64,000 nt of DNA. Source: SIAQ01 sp964484265. Its GTDB lineage: Bacteria > Planctomycetota > Planctomycetia > Gemmatales > Gemmataceae. The stretch covers positions 59,252 through 123,251 of the forward strand of contig CAZAFH010000011.1 of assembly GCA_964484265.1 (NCBI GenBank). The letters run 5' to 3'. This document shows positions 42,369 to 51,261 of the stretch, in pieces. Numbering within the stretch: the stretch's first letter is position 1; each line of letters opens with the position of its first letter. Made by a program: the position numbers and the translations under genes. The notes beneath the pieces were generated by a model. It saw nothing but the letters and a program-made list of their open reading frames with translations. It did not search any database and had not been told where the DNA came from.

Positions 42369-43427
42369 ATGCCAACCTTCTTGATCTACGGCGCGAACGG
42401 CTACACCGGTTCGCTCATTGCTCGCGAAGCGGTTCGGCACGGCATGCGTCCCATCTTGGCGGGCCGGCGCGGCCAAGCGCTGGCGGCGCTGGCGAACGAA
42501 CTCGGTCTGGAGCATCGTGTCTTCACGCTGGATTCCCTGGCCGACGTTCAGTCCGGCATTGCCGGCGTCCACGCCGTGTTGCATTGTGCTGGCCCCTTCA
42601 GCCAGACCTCGCGGCCAATGGCGGATGCTTGCCTGAGAAACCGCTCGCATTATCTCGATATCACCGGCGAGGAAAAGGTTTTCGAGGCTCTGGCCGCGCG
42701 CGATGCCGAGGCAAAGGCGGCGGGAGTCACCCTACTGCCAGGCGTCGGCTTTGATGTCGTGCCGTCGGATTGCCTGGCCGCCCACCTCAAACGCCGACTG
42801 CCGACGGCGTCGCGCTTGGCCCTTGGCTTTCAGGGTGGCGATCACATGTCGCACGGCACGGCATTGACCGTTCTCGAAAGCCTGCCCCACGGCGGCATTA
42901 TCCGCGATAACGGCTTTCTCAAACCCGTGCCGGCCGCATGGAAAACACGCACCATCGATTTCGGCCTCGGTCTCGTCAAGGCGTTCACGATTCCCTGGGG
43001 CGATGTATCCACGGCCTACTACAGCACGGGTATTCCGAATATCGAATTCTACATGGCGGCTCCTTGGACGACGCGCGTGCTGGCGCGTGCAAGCCGGTGG
43101 TTCGGCTGGCTCTTGGGCGCGAAATTCGTGCAGTCTTGGCTTCGCCGACGAATTCTCGCCCGGCCAGCCGGACCGACGGCAGCCGAGCGAAGCGCAAGCC
43201 GAACGCTGCTCTGGGGCGAAGCGAGCGATGACGCAGGCAACCGCGCAATAACGCGGATGCAGACGCCGGACGGCTACGACCTGACCGTGCAAACATCGCT
43301 CGCCATCGTGCAACGTATTTTGGCCGGAACGATCGCGCCGGGATTTCAAACACCTTCGCTGGCGTTCGGACCCGATTTCATTCTTGAGTTTGCTGGAGTT
43401 ATCCGAACCGATGAGTTCGAAAGTTGA
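42369..43427 (+). CDS. Saccharopine dehydrogenase-like NAD(P)-binding protein
   Basis: The 352-residue protein has a Rossmann N terminus (FLIYGANGYTGSLIAREAV) with the GANGYTG nucleotide motif. It continues with HAVLHCAGPFSQTSRPMADA and SHYLDITGEEKVFEA, the pattern of saccharopine-dehydrogenase-like trans-acting enoyl reductases and related oxidoreductases. The family acts on lipid or amino-acid substrates, and the substrate here is unknown. Start candidates are ATG 42369 (preferred), ATG 42360 and GTG 42354; none has a strong Shine-Dalgarno. No signal peptide. Confidence 0.85.
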   Translation: MPTFLIYGANGYTGSLIAREAVRHGMRPILAGRRGQALAALANELGLEHRVFTLDSLADVQSGIAGVHAVLHCAGPFSQTSRPMADACLRNRSHYLDITGEEKVFEALAARDAEAKAAGVTLLPGVGFDVVPSDCLAAHLKRRLPTASRLALGFQGGDHMSHGTALTVLESLPHGGIIRDNGFLKPVPAAWKTRTIDFGLGLVKAFTIPWGDVSTAYYSTGIPNIEFYMAAPWTTRVLARASRWFGWLLGAKFVQSWLRRRILARPAGPTAAERSASRTLLWGEASDDAGNRAITRMQTPDGYDLTVQTSLAIVQRILAGTIAPGFQTPSLAFGPDFILEFAGVIRTDEFES

Positions 43428-43458
43428 GTTTCTTCTTCTGGCATCACAAAAATATTCC

Positions 43459-43487
43459 TTGACACCTAATTCGATTGTCGGTTTAAT
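43459..43487 (+). promoter_or_regulatory. Predicted sigma-70-like promoter of the small gene at 43544
   Basis: TTGACA (43459-43464) and TTTAAT (43482-43487) are separated by exactly 17 bases and lie 57 bases before the start codon. This is the best-matching promoter seen outside the TetR region. Confidence 0.6.
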
Positions 43488-43543
43488 TCCTCATGTCAGG
43501 TTGACGGGAGTCTCCCAGTTACTCTTCCACGGGAAATCGTGCC

Positions 43544-43810
43544 ATGACTCGCATGTCCAAAGAATTCAGTCTGGTTCTCCTTGGCTCAGGTCTCTTGACG
43601 ACGGGCTATTTTCTTTGGCCTGGAGACAACCTCGAGCACAAGGCCCAAGAGGAAGCCGCACGTCAGGCAGGCGGCACGCGCTACCGCCGCGGCGGCTATG
43701 TTCCCATCTTCATTACCACGTCGCGATTCTCCAGTGCCCCGGTCTCGACGGGCAGCATTTCCCGCAGCGGATTCGGTTCAACAGGCCGAGGCTTCTCGAT
43801 CGGCGGATAA
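43544..43810 (+). CDS. Small Ser/Gly-rich hypothetical protein
   Basis: The 88-residue protein starts with a short hydrophobic segment (FSLVLLGSGLLTTGYFLW) that could be a signal or anchor. It continues with a charged middle and ends in a Ser/Gly/Phe-rich tail (SRSGFGSTGRGFSIGG). It has a good upstream promoter at 43459-43487. No family recognised. The Gly/Ser tail suggests an exposed or structural segment. Confidence 0.55.
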   Translation: MTRMSKEFSLVLLGSGLLTTGYFLWPGDNLEHKAQEEAARQAGGTRYRRGGYVPIFITTSRFSSAPVSTGSISRSGFGSTGRGFSIGG

Positions 43811-43823
43811 AGAAGATACCTTT

Positions 43824-44133
43824 GACCACGGATAACACGAGATACCACGGATGGCAGTGATGATGAATACGGGTAATATCAATCTCACTCCCATTTTTTC
43901 GAGACTATAGCATCGTTACATGGAACTCTGGCGGCAAAATGGCGAAAAAACGTCGGGCAGAGCAACAACTCAGGAAGGCGTTCGCCTTGGGTTGTCAGCT
44001 TTGGAACCGACAGCCTCGCTGACGGCCTTTCCTCGGCAATTTGCCCGTTTTGTCATCAGGCGCCCATGTAACGTTGCTAAAGTCTCATTTTTTCTTGCAT
44101 TTATCCGTGTTCATTCGTGTTATCTGTGGTCTA
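43824..44133. repeat. Long inverted repeat, accacggataacacg type
   Basis: A 29-base arm at 43824-43852 pairs with 44105-44133 with a few mismatches ('gaccacggataacacga' against 'tcgtgttatctgtggtc'). The 250 bases between hold no supported gene. The right arm ends about 37 bases before the ATP-grasp start codon and could form a leader hairpin. Confidence 0.75.
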
Positions 44134-44170
44134 ATTGATTTTGGATTCCACAGCCAATGCGAGGCAAGCC

Positions 44171-45418
44171 ATGAAGCGCATCCGCATGCAGCCTCGTTCC
44201 AACTGGCAGAAACGCCTGGAGGATATTGGCGTCTTCTATCATACGCTCAACGGCGAACCCTACTGGAATGAATCCGCTGCCTATCAATTCTCCACGCACG
44301 AAGTTGATCTGCTCGAATTGGCTACCAACAAGCTTCACCAGATGTGCATGCTGATTGTGGAACAAGTGATTGAGGACGACCTGTTTCATCTGTTTCGCAT
44401 TCCGCGCGAAATTCAGCCGATGATCGTTCGCAGCTGGGAACGCGGCGAACCGTCGGTGTATGGCCGATTCGATCTCGCCTACCGTCCCGGCGACACGCCG
44501 CGCATGCTCGAGTACAACGCCGACACACCGACGGCGCTCGTCGAGGCCGCCGTGGCGCAGTGGTTTTGGCTCAAGGACATTGATCCCAACGGGGACCAAT
44601 TCAACAGCATCCACGAACGCTTGATCGAAGCGTGGAAGAAGATTCGCAAGCTCGATGATCGCCCGACGCACTTCGCGGCATTGAGCGGCGTGATGGAGGA
44701 TTTCGTCACCATCGAGTATCTGCGCGACACCGCAATTCAGGCCGGGATCAAGACGCACTACCTCGACATCGAACGGGTGGGCTACGACCACGGCAGCCGA
44801 TTTTTCGTGGATGATCGCGACAAGGTGATCTTCCGGATGTTCAAGCTGTATCCGTGGGAGTGGATGGTGCGCGAATCGTTCGGCCCTCATCTGCCTGCAT
44901 CGCCCACCTGCTGGCTGGAACCGCCGTGGAAAATGATTCTGAGCTGCAAGGCGATTCTGCCGCTCCTCTACGAACGATTCCCGAGAAGTCCATTTCTGCT
45001 GCCGGCATCGTTTGAGCCGCTGAAGGGCGATTTCGTCAAAAAGCCGATCCATGCACGCGAAGGCAGCAACATCGAGATGGTCATCGGCGGGCGGACCGTG
45101 CTGCAAACCGATGGCCCGTACACAGGCGGGCCCTTTATATATCAGCAACTCGCTCCTGTCTTTCGCGAAGGCGACCTCACTGCGGTCATCGGCAGCTGGA
45201 TCGTCGATGGCGTGTCGTGCGGCATCGGCATTCGCGAGGCGGATTCGCTCATCACGCAGAACACCAGCCTGTTCGTGCCGCATCAGATGATCGACGCACC
45301 TGGCGAGAAACCTCACCCGCTCGTGTTGGCCAATGACGATCTCATCGCGGGGGAAACCGGCATCACCACAACTCCTGGACAAGCGAAACAAGACTCCTCG
45401 GAGGCGATTCGTGGCTAA
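44171..45418 (+). CDS. Glutathionylspermidine-synthase-like ATP-grasp amidoligase
   Basis: The 415-residue protein is a member of the glutathionylspermidine synthase C-terminal family (as in E. coli YgiC/YjfC), which forms amide bonds between a carboxylate and an amine. The family features are WNESAAYQFSTHEVDLLELA near the N terminus and FDLAYRPGDTPRMLEYNADT. Late VKKPIHAREGSNIEMV is the ATP-grasp nucleotide loop, and YQQLAPVFREGDLTAVIGSW closes it. The amidase half of bifunctional Gss is absent. GCGAGG precedes the ATG at 44171. It overlaps the next gene by eight bases. Substrate unknown; the classic glutathione-spermidine reaction is not implied. Confidence 0.9.
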   Translation: MKRIRMQPRSNWQKRLEDIGVFYHTLNGEPYWNESAAYQFSTHEVDLLELATNKLHQMCMLIVEQVIEDDLFHLFRIPREIQPMIVRSWERGEPSVYGRFDLAYRPGDTPRMLEYNADTPTALVEAAVAQWFWLKDIDPNGDQFNSIHERLIEAWKKIRKLDDRPTHFAALSGVMEDFVTIEYLRDTAIQAGIKTHYLDIERVGYDHGSRFFVDDRDKVIFRMFKLYPWEWMVRESFGPHLPASPTCWLEPPWKMILSCKAILPLLYERFPRSPFLLPASFEPLKGDFVKKPIHAREGSNIEMVIGGRTVLQTDGPYTGGPFIYQQLAPVFREGDLTAVIGSWIVDGVSCGIGIREADSLITQNTSLFVPHQMIDAPGEKPHPLVLANDDLIAGETGITTTPGQAKQDSSEAIRG

Positions 45419-46772
45419 CTCCACCTACCAAGTCTCGGAACTCGACGAGCGCACTCGGCAATACTTGACCGAAGTACGAAATTCCAGCGGCAAGGACATG
45501 GCGGGGATCTTCATGTCGAATGGAGCGCCGGCCGCGGCCTGGGGATTTCCACTGACCGGCGTTATCCTTTTGGGCATCGTGTTGTATCTTGTTATCCCGC
45601 CCCTCAATAATCCCACCCACCAGGCGATGCTGCTAACGGCCGGCCTGCTGTTGTGCGGTTGGATGATGCTCGCGGGGGTTCGCCTGGCGATCGCTCAGAT
45701 TCAGGGACGCACGCTGGGCGTTTTCATCTATGCCGATCCGCGGCAGATTTGGAGCGTTGACTATTCCGTAGTGCAGCGCTGGCCGCTCAAGAATCTGCAA
45801 GGATGTAGGGTGAACGGCGCCACGCTCTCACTGGAATATCCCGACGGCGTGGAGACGGTGCAAGTGCCCTTCGAGGTTGGCATTCTCGAAATCGCCGCCT
45901 ACCTCGAATATTGGCTGCAAGCGCGTGGCGACGGTCCGCACGACCAGGCGCTGATCGACGCTCACGCCGCCGCCGCCCGCGCCGCGGCGTATGACGAGGA
46001 CGTCAGCGACCAGCCCGATTTCTCCACCGAAATTCCGGTTCCCAAACCCGATGAAGGCGCCGGGAAATCACGCGATTGGCCAATCCTTCTCGCCATTTGT
46101 GTTTTCGGGATCGGGCTTTATTTCGCGGTGCACTGGTTCATTCTCGTTTGGCACGATCTTTCTGTGTACAACTTCGTCCGCGCGAAAAGTCCGACTCACT
46201 GGCGTGCCTATTTGCTCGACCACCGCAATACGATGTATCGTGAAAAAGTGCAACAAATGCTTCGCGAACGCTATCAGCAAAAAGCCGATCAGCTGAAGGC
46301 TCAGGTTCTCGCCAAGAACGAACCAGGCTTTCAAGGCAGTGAAGCCGCCATGGAGCAATTGTTGCAAAGTTTAGCCGAGGCGCCGCAACCGATCGTCACC
46401 ATGCGAATCCAGGACAAGACGGATCACGCCAACCAGCAGCAGAACCCGAACATCGTGGCGTTTGACCCGGCGCAGCTTCAGAACACGGCACAGACGGAGA
46501 TAACCGACGCCATCTACGAATCCGTCGGCCAAGATTTGATTTCGCTCATTCGGCCGCCGGACGATTTCACGCCGCTACTTGATATTCGCTTCAAATTTGT
46601 ACGCGATGGCAATATACAACGCCTCGATTGGGAACTTGAAGTGCGCAAATCACCCGACAGCGACCCGCACTACAAGGCCTCCTGGCGTTCCGACGTGCCG
46701 GCTCACTTGCGGGCAAGCGATGTGCTATCCAATGACATCCGACGAATACGGGGAGCGCTCCTGGGAACGTGA
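45411..46772 (+). CDS. Membrane protein coupled to the ATP-grasp gene
   Basis: The 453-residue protein begins with a soluble stretch (STYQVSELDERTRQYLTEVR). Two hydrophobic helices follow at about residues 46-66 and 74-94, a cytoplasmic-looking domain at about 110-220, another helix at about 226-250, and a long helical C-terminal domain with a DFTPLLDIRFKF strand region. I do not recognise a family. The GTG at 45411 has GGAGG upstream and lies inside the ATP-grasp coding sequence, so the two are translationally coupled. It may present or export the amide product, or anchor the enzyme, but that is inference. Confidence 0.8.
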   Translation: MANSTYQVSELDERTRQYLTEVRNSSGKDMAGIFMSNGAPAAAWGFPLTGVILLGIVLYLVIPPLNNPTHQAMLLTAGLLLCGWMMLAGVRLAIAQIQGRTLGVFIYADPRQIWSVDYSVVQRWPLKNLQGCRVNGATLSLEYPDGVETVQVPFEVGILEIAAYLEYWLQARGDGPHDQALIDAHAAAARAAAYDEDVSDQPDFSTEIPVPKPDEGAGKSRDWPILLAICVFGIGLYFAVHWFILVWHDLSVYNFVRAKSPTHWRAYLLDHRNTMYREKVQQMLRERYQQKADQLKAQVLAKNEPGFQGSEAAMEQLLQSLAEAPQPIVTMRIQDKTDHANQQQNPNIVAFDPAQLQNTAQTEITDAIYESVGQDLISLIRPPDDFTPLLDIRFKFVRDGNIQRLDWELEVRKSPDSDPHYKASWRSDVPAHLRASDVLSNDIRRIRGALLGT

Positions 46773-46779
46773 GAAATCT

Positions 46780-47051
46780 AACCACGGACACCACCAATTG
46801 ATACGGATGAAAAATCCGAAGATTGGTAACCGTTCACGGGGCGGTGAAAAATGCGACCAAAATCCCTTTTACTAAGGAAGGCAGGAAAGCAGGAAGGAAT
46901 AGGCAATTCAATTCCTGCTTTCCTGCCTTCCTTAGTATCTTTGTCTTGTCGTTTTTTGTCCGAGTCGTGAACGGTTACCGAAGATTGAAATACTATCCGT
47001 TATTCATGCATTCATGCATGAATCCTTGGCGATTCGTATCATCCGTGGTTT
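46780..47051. repeat. Degenerate accacgga inverted repeat hosting MITE copy 2
   Basis: 'accacggacaccaccaattgatacgg' near 46780-46806 and 'gattcgtatcatccgtggt' near 47031-47049 are the two arms of an accacgga-type repeat, now separated by the MITE and a 'attcatgcattcatgcatg' palindrome (near 47002-47020). No gene lies in this 300-base stretch. Confidence 0.65.
46826..46978. mobile_element. 153-bp MITE copy 2, inverted relative to copy 1
   Basis: Terminal inverted repeats GTAACCGTTCACG/CGTGAACGGTTAC are perfect over 13 bases, and the central 25-base stem is intact. A perfect 9-base target duplication CGAAGATTG flanks it (46817-46825 and 46979-46987). It is the near-identical reverse complement of the element at 28696-28848. 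A small frame read from it shares its peptide with the toxin-region frame only because of this repeat. Confidence 0.93.
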
Positions 47052-47072
47052 GTTTTCATTCTGATTGAACGG

Positions 47073-48785
47073 TCACTTCGTCTTGACGCCTGCAGGTCTG
47101 CCGAAGCGAACGCCGCTTTGCAGCGCTGGCTGAACGTTCTCGATACGCAGCAGGTCTGGCTCACCGACCGGCATGTTTACAGCTCCGCCGACAGCTTTCG
47201 GCGTGGCGAGCGATTCGGGTGCATCGCAGCCGTCGCACTTGATCTGCCAGCCGCCGCCGAGAGCACGATAGACCTGAATGAGGCCGAGCGCGACATCGCC
47301 GAGCGCCTGCGCCTGGATGTTTTGCTGCTGCACGAGATTCAGCTCAAGCACGACCAGGCGGTTGAAATCGATTTTGCCCGACTTGTATTGATTGGCGCCG
47401 ACATCGCGTGCCTTTTTCGCTTCGTTCACGCTCTCGGTCAGGTACTTGAACTGATCCTCGGAATTCACATAGGCCGTCAGACCGTTTTCCACTTCCTCGG
47501 CTGCCATCAAGACCTTATTCTGATACGCGGCGACGACTTCCTGGAATCGAGCCCTCTGGGCGCGGATCCGGTTCAGATTTCGGCCATAGTTGAGAATGTC
47601 CCATTGAACGGACGGTCCCCAGTTGCCCTGGAAGGCCGGATAGGTAAAGAGCTGATTCGGTTGCGGTCCCTGCCAGCCTAGCGTGCCGTTGATCGAAATA
47701 TGCGGGTAAAGCGCCGCCGTGGCCACGCCGATGCGAGCGCTCTCGGCTGCCGCGACGCGCTCGGCACGTCTCACGTCGGGCCGCCGACGCAACAAGTCGG
47801 CGGGGATACCGGCGACGGCTGACTTCGGCGCGGTCGGGATCGGTCGTTTCTCCAGGCGGTTCTTTAAATCTTCCGGAGGAATGCCGAGCAGCACGCACAG
47901 CCGATTGGTGCGGATTCGCAGACGCGCTTCCGTCGGCGGAATCTGCGCGAGCGTCTGCGCTAGCGTGGTCTTGGCCTGGGGGAGATCGAGTTCCGAATCC
48001 TTGGCGCCGACGTCGAATCTGGCCTGAGCGATCTTGAGGGTCTCGCGCTGGAAGTCGGCATTCTCGTTTAGCAGTTCGATCTGCCGTTGCAACACGCGGA
48101 ACTGCACATAGTTTGTAGCTACATCGCCAAGAAGCGTGACGAGCACGTCATCGAAGTTATAGACCGACGCATCGAGGTCGGCTGCCGACGCTTCCACGGC
48201 GCGGCGGAAGCGACCCCAGAAATCGAGTTCCCAGGCCATGCCAATGTTGATCGAGTTCTGATTGAAGTAGCGGCGAATCGACGGCGTGGCCCCGCCGCCT
48301 CCCGCGAACGACCCGAATTGTCCGCCGAGCAACGCCGCGATGCTGGTGGCGTTGCGAGTGTAGCCGCCGCTGGCGGTTTGCGTTTGCGGGAAGAGTGTGC
48401 CGACCGTCACGCCGTACTCGGCACGAGCCTGCAAGACGCGAAAGCCCGCTTCGCGCAGCGTGAGGTTTTGTCGATAGGCGTTGCAAACCAGTTCGTCGAG
48501 CACAGGATCGTTGAAGACCTTCCACCATTTGCTCAGGTCATCCGCGTCGCTGCGAATGCGAATATCGTCGGCATCGATCCATTTGGCAGCGACCGATGCG
48601 GGCGGTGTTTGGAAGTTGGGCCCAACCTTGAATCTGTTGTGGACATACTGTGAAAGCGACGTACAGCCGCTCGCGCCAGCTAGCAACGCCAAGATCAGGA
48701 CCAACGGTAGGCGTCCCATCCAACGAGTGCGCGGAGGAGCCGTCGACTTTGGATTGACTGGCAGGCCCTTCGATTGCGTAGACAT
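47073..48785 (-). CDS. RND efflux outer-membrane factor (NodT/TolC family lipoprotein)
   Basis: The 570-residue protein carries an N-terminal hydrophobic segment ending in a lipobox-like LLAGASGC. It has the double outer-membrane efflux repeats of the NodT/OprM type: KWWKVFNDPVLDELVCNAYR, IGMAWELDFWGRFRRAVEAS, IPADLLRRRPDVRRAERVAA and PSVQWDILNYGRNLNRIRAQ. It should form the outer-membrane channel of a tripartite pump. GGAG precedes the ATG at 48785. It is divergent from the TetR regulator, and the adaptor and pump genes lie on the other side of that regulator. The GGNGQxxxx C-terminal tail is soluble. Confidence 0.93.
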   Translation of the reverse strand: MSTQSKGLPVNPKSTAPPRTRWMGRLPLVLILALLAGASGCTSLSQYVHNRFKVGPNFQTPPASVAAKWIDADDIRIRSDADDLSKWWKVFNDPVLDELVCNAYRQNLTLREAGFRVLQARAEYGVTVGTLFPQTQTASGGYTRNATSIAALLGGQFGSFAGGGGATPSIRRYFNQNSINIGMAWELDFWGRFRRAVEASAADLDASVYNFDDVLVTLLGDVATNYVQFRVLQRQIELLNENADFQRETLKIAQARFDVGAKDSELDLPQAKTTLAQTLAQIPPTEARLRIRTNRLCVLLGIPPEDLKNRLEKRPIPTAPKSAVAGIPADLLRRRPDVRRAERVAAAESARIGVATAALYPHISINGTLGWQGPQPNQLFTYPAFQGNWGPSVQWDILNYGRNLNRIRAQRARFQEVVAAYQNKVLMAAEEVENGLTAYVNSEDQFKYLTESVNEAKKARDVGANQYKSGKIDFNRLVVLELNLVQQQNIQAQALGDVALGLIQVYRALGGGWQIKCDGCDAPESLATPKAVGGAVNMPVGEPDLLRIENVQPALQSGVRFGRPAGVKTK

Positions 48786-48891
48786 GACCGCGCACTCCAT
48801 GAACGATCCGGTTCGGATTACCGTTACGAACCGACGTAATTATCGCGACAACCGTTACAATCGATTTCATCGGCACTTTTCCGCTGAACCC

Positions 48892-48923
48892 TTGACAATT
48901 CTTGTGAGTAAGTATACACTTAC
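48892..48923 (+). promoter_or_regulatory. TetR promoter with overlapping palindromic operator
   Basis: TTGACA (48892-48897), a 17-base spacer and TACACT (48915-48920) form a near-consensus promoter for the TetR gene. The perfect palindrome GTAAGT-ATAC-ACTTAC (48908-48923) covers the -10 box. Its size and position fit a TetR-type operator, suggesting autoregulation and probably control of the divergent outer-membrane factor gene. Confidence 0.78.
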
Positions 48924-48954
48924 AATCGTCATGAGTAGTGGACGGGAGTATGCC

Positions 48955-49665
48955 ATGAGCAAGAACAACACAAAAATGTCGGGGGAGGAACGCCGGGAGT
49001 CAATCATCGCTTCGGTTCGCAAGGTATTCGCAGAAAGAGGGTTTCGCGGAATTACGAGCCGAGAATTGGCGCAGGCGGCGGGGATCTCCGAGGCCCTCCT
49101 TTTTCGCCATTTCCCAAACAAAGACGCACTCTATTCGGCGATTCATGAATCCTGCTGCCGAAAAGTCGATTTACGGAAAATGGATAGTTTGAACGCTCTG
49201 GATAATTCGACGGAGAATCTTGTTCTTTTGGTTCACGTGCTCGTTTCGGAGATGTTCAGGGTTCCGTCCGTGGATGATGCCGAGGAGGCGATCTTGCGCA
49301 GGCTGTTCCTGCGAAGCATCACCGAGGACGGCGAACTCGTGCGTTTGATTTTGAAAGGCATGCCGACGCAATGGGTGCGGAAAGCGGAGAGCTGCCTCCA
49401 CGCCGCGATCGCCGCCGGCGATGCGATGCCGGGGCCGATTCCGGAAAATTTGCAGGGCTGGTTCGTTCATCACCTGTCGGCGATGGTCGCGATTCACCTG
49501 CTTCCGGAGACTCCGATTGTTGATTACGGAATGCCTCGCGAGAGACTCGTCGAGCAAACGGTATGGTTCGCCCTTCGCGGCATGGGCGTGCGGGACGAAG
49601 TAATCAGGCAACATTTTGATCCCAAGGCGCTCGAATCTTTCGCGGCTAAACAATTTCACTCTTAG
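48955..49665 (+). CDS. TetR family transcriptional regulator
   Basis: The 236-residue protein has a TetR-type N-terminal DNA-binding domain: ESIIASVRKVFAERGFRG, then the helix-turn-helix ITSRELAQAAGISEALLFRH. A helical ligand-binding domain follows. It should repress the neighbouring efflux genes until a ligand binds. The ATG at 48955 has GGGAG upstream; an in-frame ATG at 48931 is possible. The operator palindrome lies over its own promoter. It sits between the divergent outer-membrane factor and the adaptor-pump genes, so it is the likely local regulator of the RND system. Confidence 0.93.
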   Translation: MSKNNTKMSGEERRESIIASVRKVFAERGFRGITSRELAQAAGISEALLFRHFPNKDALYSAIHESCCRKVDLRKMDSLNALDNSTENLVLLVHVLVSEMFRVPSVDDAEEAILRRLFLRSITEDGELVRLILKGMPTQWVRKAESCLHAAIAAGDAMPGPIPENLQGWFVHHLSAMVAIHLLPETPIVDYGMPRERLVEQTVWFALRGMGVRDEVIRQHFDPKALESFAAKQFHS

Positions 49666-49708
49666 GAGCGAATTCCTGGCGTCGCAAACCGCTAACCAAA
49701 GAAAAAGA

Positions 49709-49868
49709 GCCACGGGAAAAACACGGAAATAACACGGAAAAATGCAGGATAGAGAAGGGCCGTCGCGCCTCGTCAACAGTGGTAATTGCGATCGTTGAAC
49801 CTGCTGGGATCGTGATGGGAAGGAATTCAAGGCCTTTTTCCGTGTCGCTTCCGTGTTTTTCCGTGGTC
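49709..49868. repeat. Inverted repeat, cacggaaaa type, before the adaptor gene
   Basis: A 34-base arm at 49709-49742 ('gccacgggaaaaacacgg...') pairs with 49835-49868 ('...ccgtgtttttccgtggtc') with mismatches. It fills the space between the TetR and adaptor genes and could separate or modulate their transcription. Confidence 0.75.
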
Positions 49869-49938
49869 AAGAAACTGGGCGGCTTGCGAAGATTTCCGTT
49901 CGTACCAACGCAATAAAAAATGCCTGCGGAAGGGCCCC

Positions 49939-51222
49939 ATGTTTGGAAAGCTGCTGCAAAAAATTTGGATGCCAGTCCTGTTCGTGCTGGTGGGAATTGC
50001 TCTCTTCTGGCTGGTGAACGGCAATCTCTTTTCGCAGGCGGATCGAGAGACGCTGCCTCCCGAAGAACAGCGGCTGGGCAATCCTGACGCAGTCGCCGTC
50101 ACGGTCGCGCCGGTGGCGTTTCGCCCGATCCAGCGATCCGTTGTCGTCGTCGGCACGTTGTTTGGCTACGAGGAGGTGGCGATTAGCTCGAAAGTCGAAG
50201 GACGCGTCAAGAAAATCCACCACGACGTTTCCGCACGAGTCAAGCCGGGTGAGGTCGTCATTGAGATCGACCCCACGGATGCCGAGCTTGCAGTTCAGCA
50301 AGCCGAGCGCGTTCTTCACATCGAATTGGCGAAGCTCGGCCTGAAGCAGCCGCCGACGCGGGCCTTCGACATTACCACAGTCCCCGCCGTGCGCCAGGCC
50401 AAGGCTCGGCTTGACAAGGACGAACGGCAGTATACACGAGCCAAGAAGCTCTTCGACGATCAGGCGCTCGCGCAGGAAGTGCTGGATAATGCCCATGCCG
50501 ACTTCCGTGCCGCCGATGCGGAATATGCGAATCAACTCATCCAGGCCGGTGTCGTTCTGGAGTCGATCAAGGCGAAGCAGATCGCGTTCGCGATCGTGCA
50601 GCAGCAGTTGCGCGATACGTTCATTCGACTGCCGACACCTACCTTGCCCGTGCCCGACGCCGATGGTCAACTGACCTACGCCATTTCCCATCGAAGCGTT
50701 GCCGAAGGCAGCTTTGTGCGTGTCGGCGGTGAGGTGTGCAAGGCCGTCATCGATCGGCCGTTGAAGCTGCGAGTGCTCGTGCCCGAGCAACATGGCAGTG
50801 AAGTCAAACTCGGACAGAAGGTCGAAATCACGTCTGCCGCCTTCAAAGAACCGTTCGCGGGAACGGTCGCGCGCATCAACCCAGCTATTGACGCAAGCAA
50901 TCGAACCGTTGAGGTGGAGATCCGCGTGCCGAACGCCGACGCCAAACTCAAACCAGGCGGCTTCGCTCGGGCGGCCATCCTGACCCGACTCGACCCGAAT
51001 GCCGCCACGGTTCCACTCGAGGCGCTCGTGCAATTCGCGGGCGTCACCAAGATCTTTCTGATCGACGGCGACCGCGTCAAGGAAGCACGCGTCAAGCTGG
51101 GCGTCGAAAGCACCGATTTCGTCGAGGTGCTTGAGCCAGCCCTTCCTTCGGGGTCTCAGGTGGTTATCTCCGGACAAGTGAACCTGGCAGAAGGAATGCC
51201 AATCACCGTGCGCAAGAAATAA
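49939..51222 (+). CDS. RND efflux periplasmic adaptor (MFP/HlyD family)
   Basis: The 427-residue protein has an N-terminal membrane segment (WMPVLFVLVGIALFWLVNG). A lipoyl/barrel-sandwich region follows (GYEEVAISSKVEGRVKKIHH, FAEGSFVRVGGEV-type), then a coiled-coil hairpin at about residues 125-205 and beta-barrel and MP domains to the end. It should link the pump to the outer-membrane channel. GGAAGGG precedes the ATG. It is 39 bases before the pump gene and clearly co-transcribed with it. Confidence 0.93.
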   Translation: MFGKLLQKIWMPVLFVLVGIALFWLVNGNLFSQADRETLPPEEQRLGNPDAVAVTVAPVAFRPIQRSVVVVGTLFGYEEVAISSKVEGRVKKIHHDVSARVKPGEVVIEIDPTDAELAVQQAERVLHIELAKLGLKQPPTRAFDITTVPAVRQAKARLDKDERQYTRAKKLFDDQALAQEVLDNAHADFRAADAEYANQLIQAGVVLESIKAKQIAFAIVQQQLRDTFIRLPTPTLPVPDADGQLTYAISHRSVAEGSFVRVGGEVCKAVIDRPLKLRVLVPEQHGSEVKLGQKVEITSAAFKEPFAGTVARINPAIDASNRTVEVEIRVPNADAKLKPGGFARAAILTRLDPNAATVPLEALVQFAGVTKIFLIDGDRVKEARVKLGVESTDFVEVLEPALPSGSQVVISGQVNLAEGMPITVRKK

Positions 51223-51261
51223 TTCAGGTGAGCCGAGCCTTGCCGTGTTGGGAAGTCATCA

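Noticed and set aside
43384..43860. 158-residue frame overlapping the small gene at 43544
   Set aside because: It runs from inside the dehydrogenase gene into the repeat, lacks a start signal, and the other frame has a promoter and hydrophobic leader.
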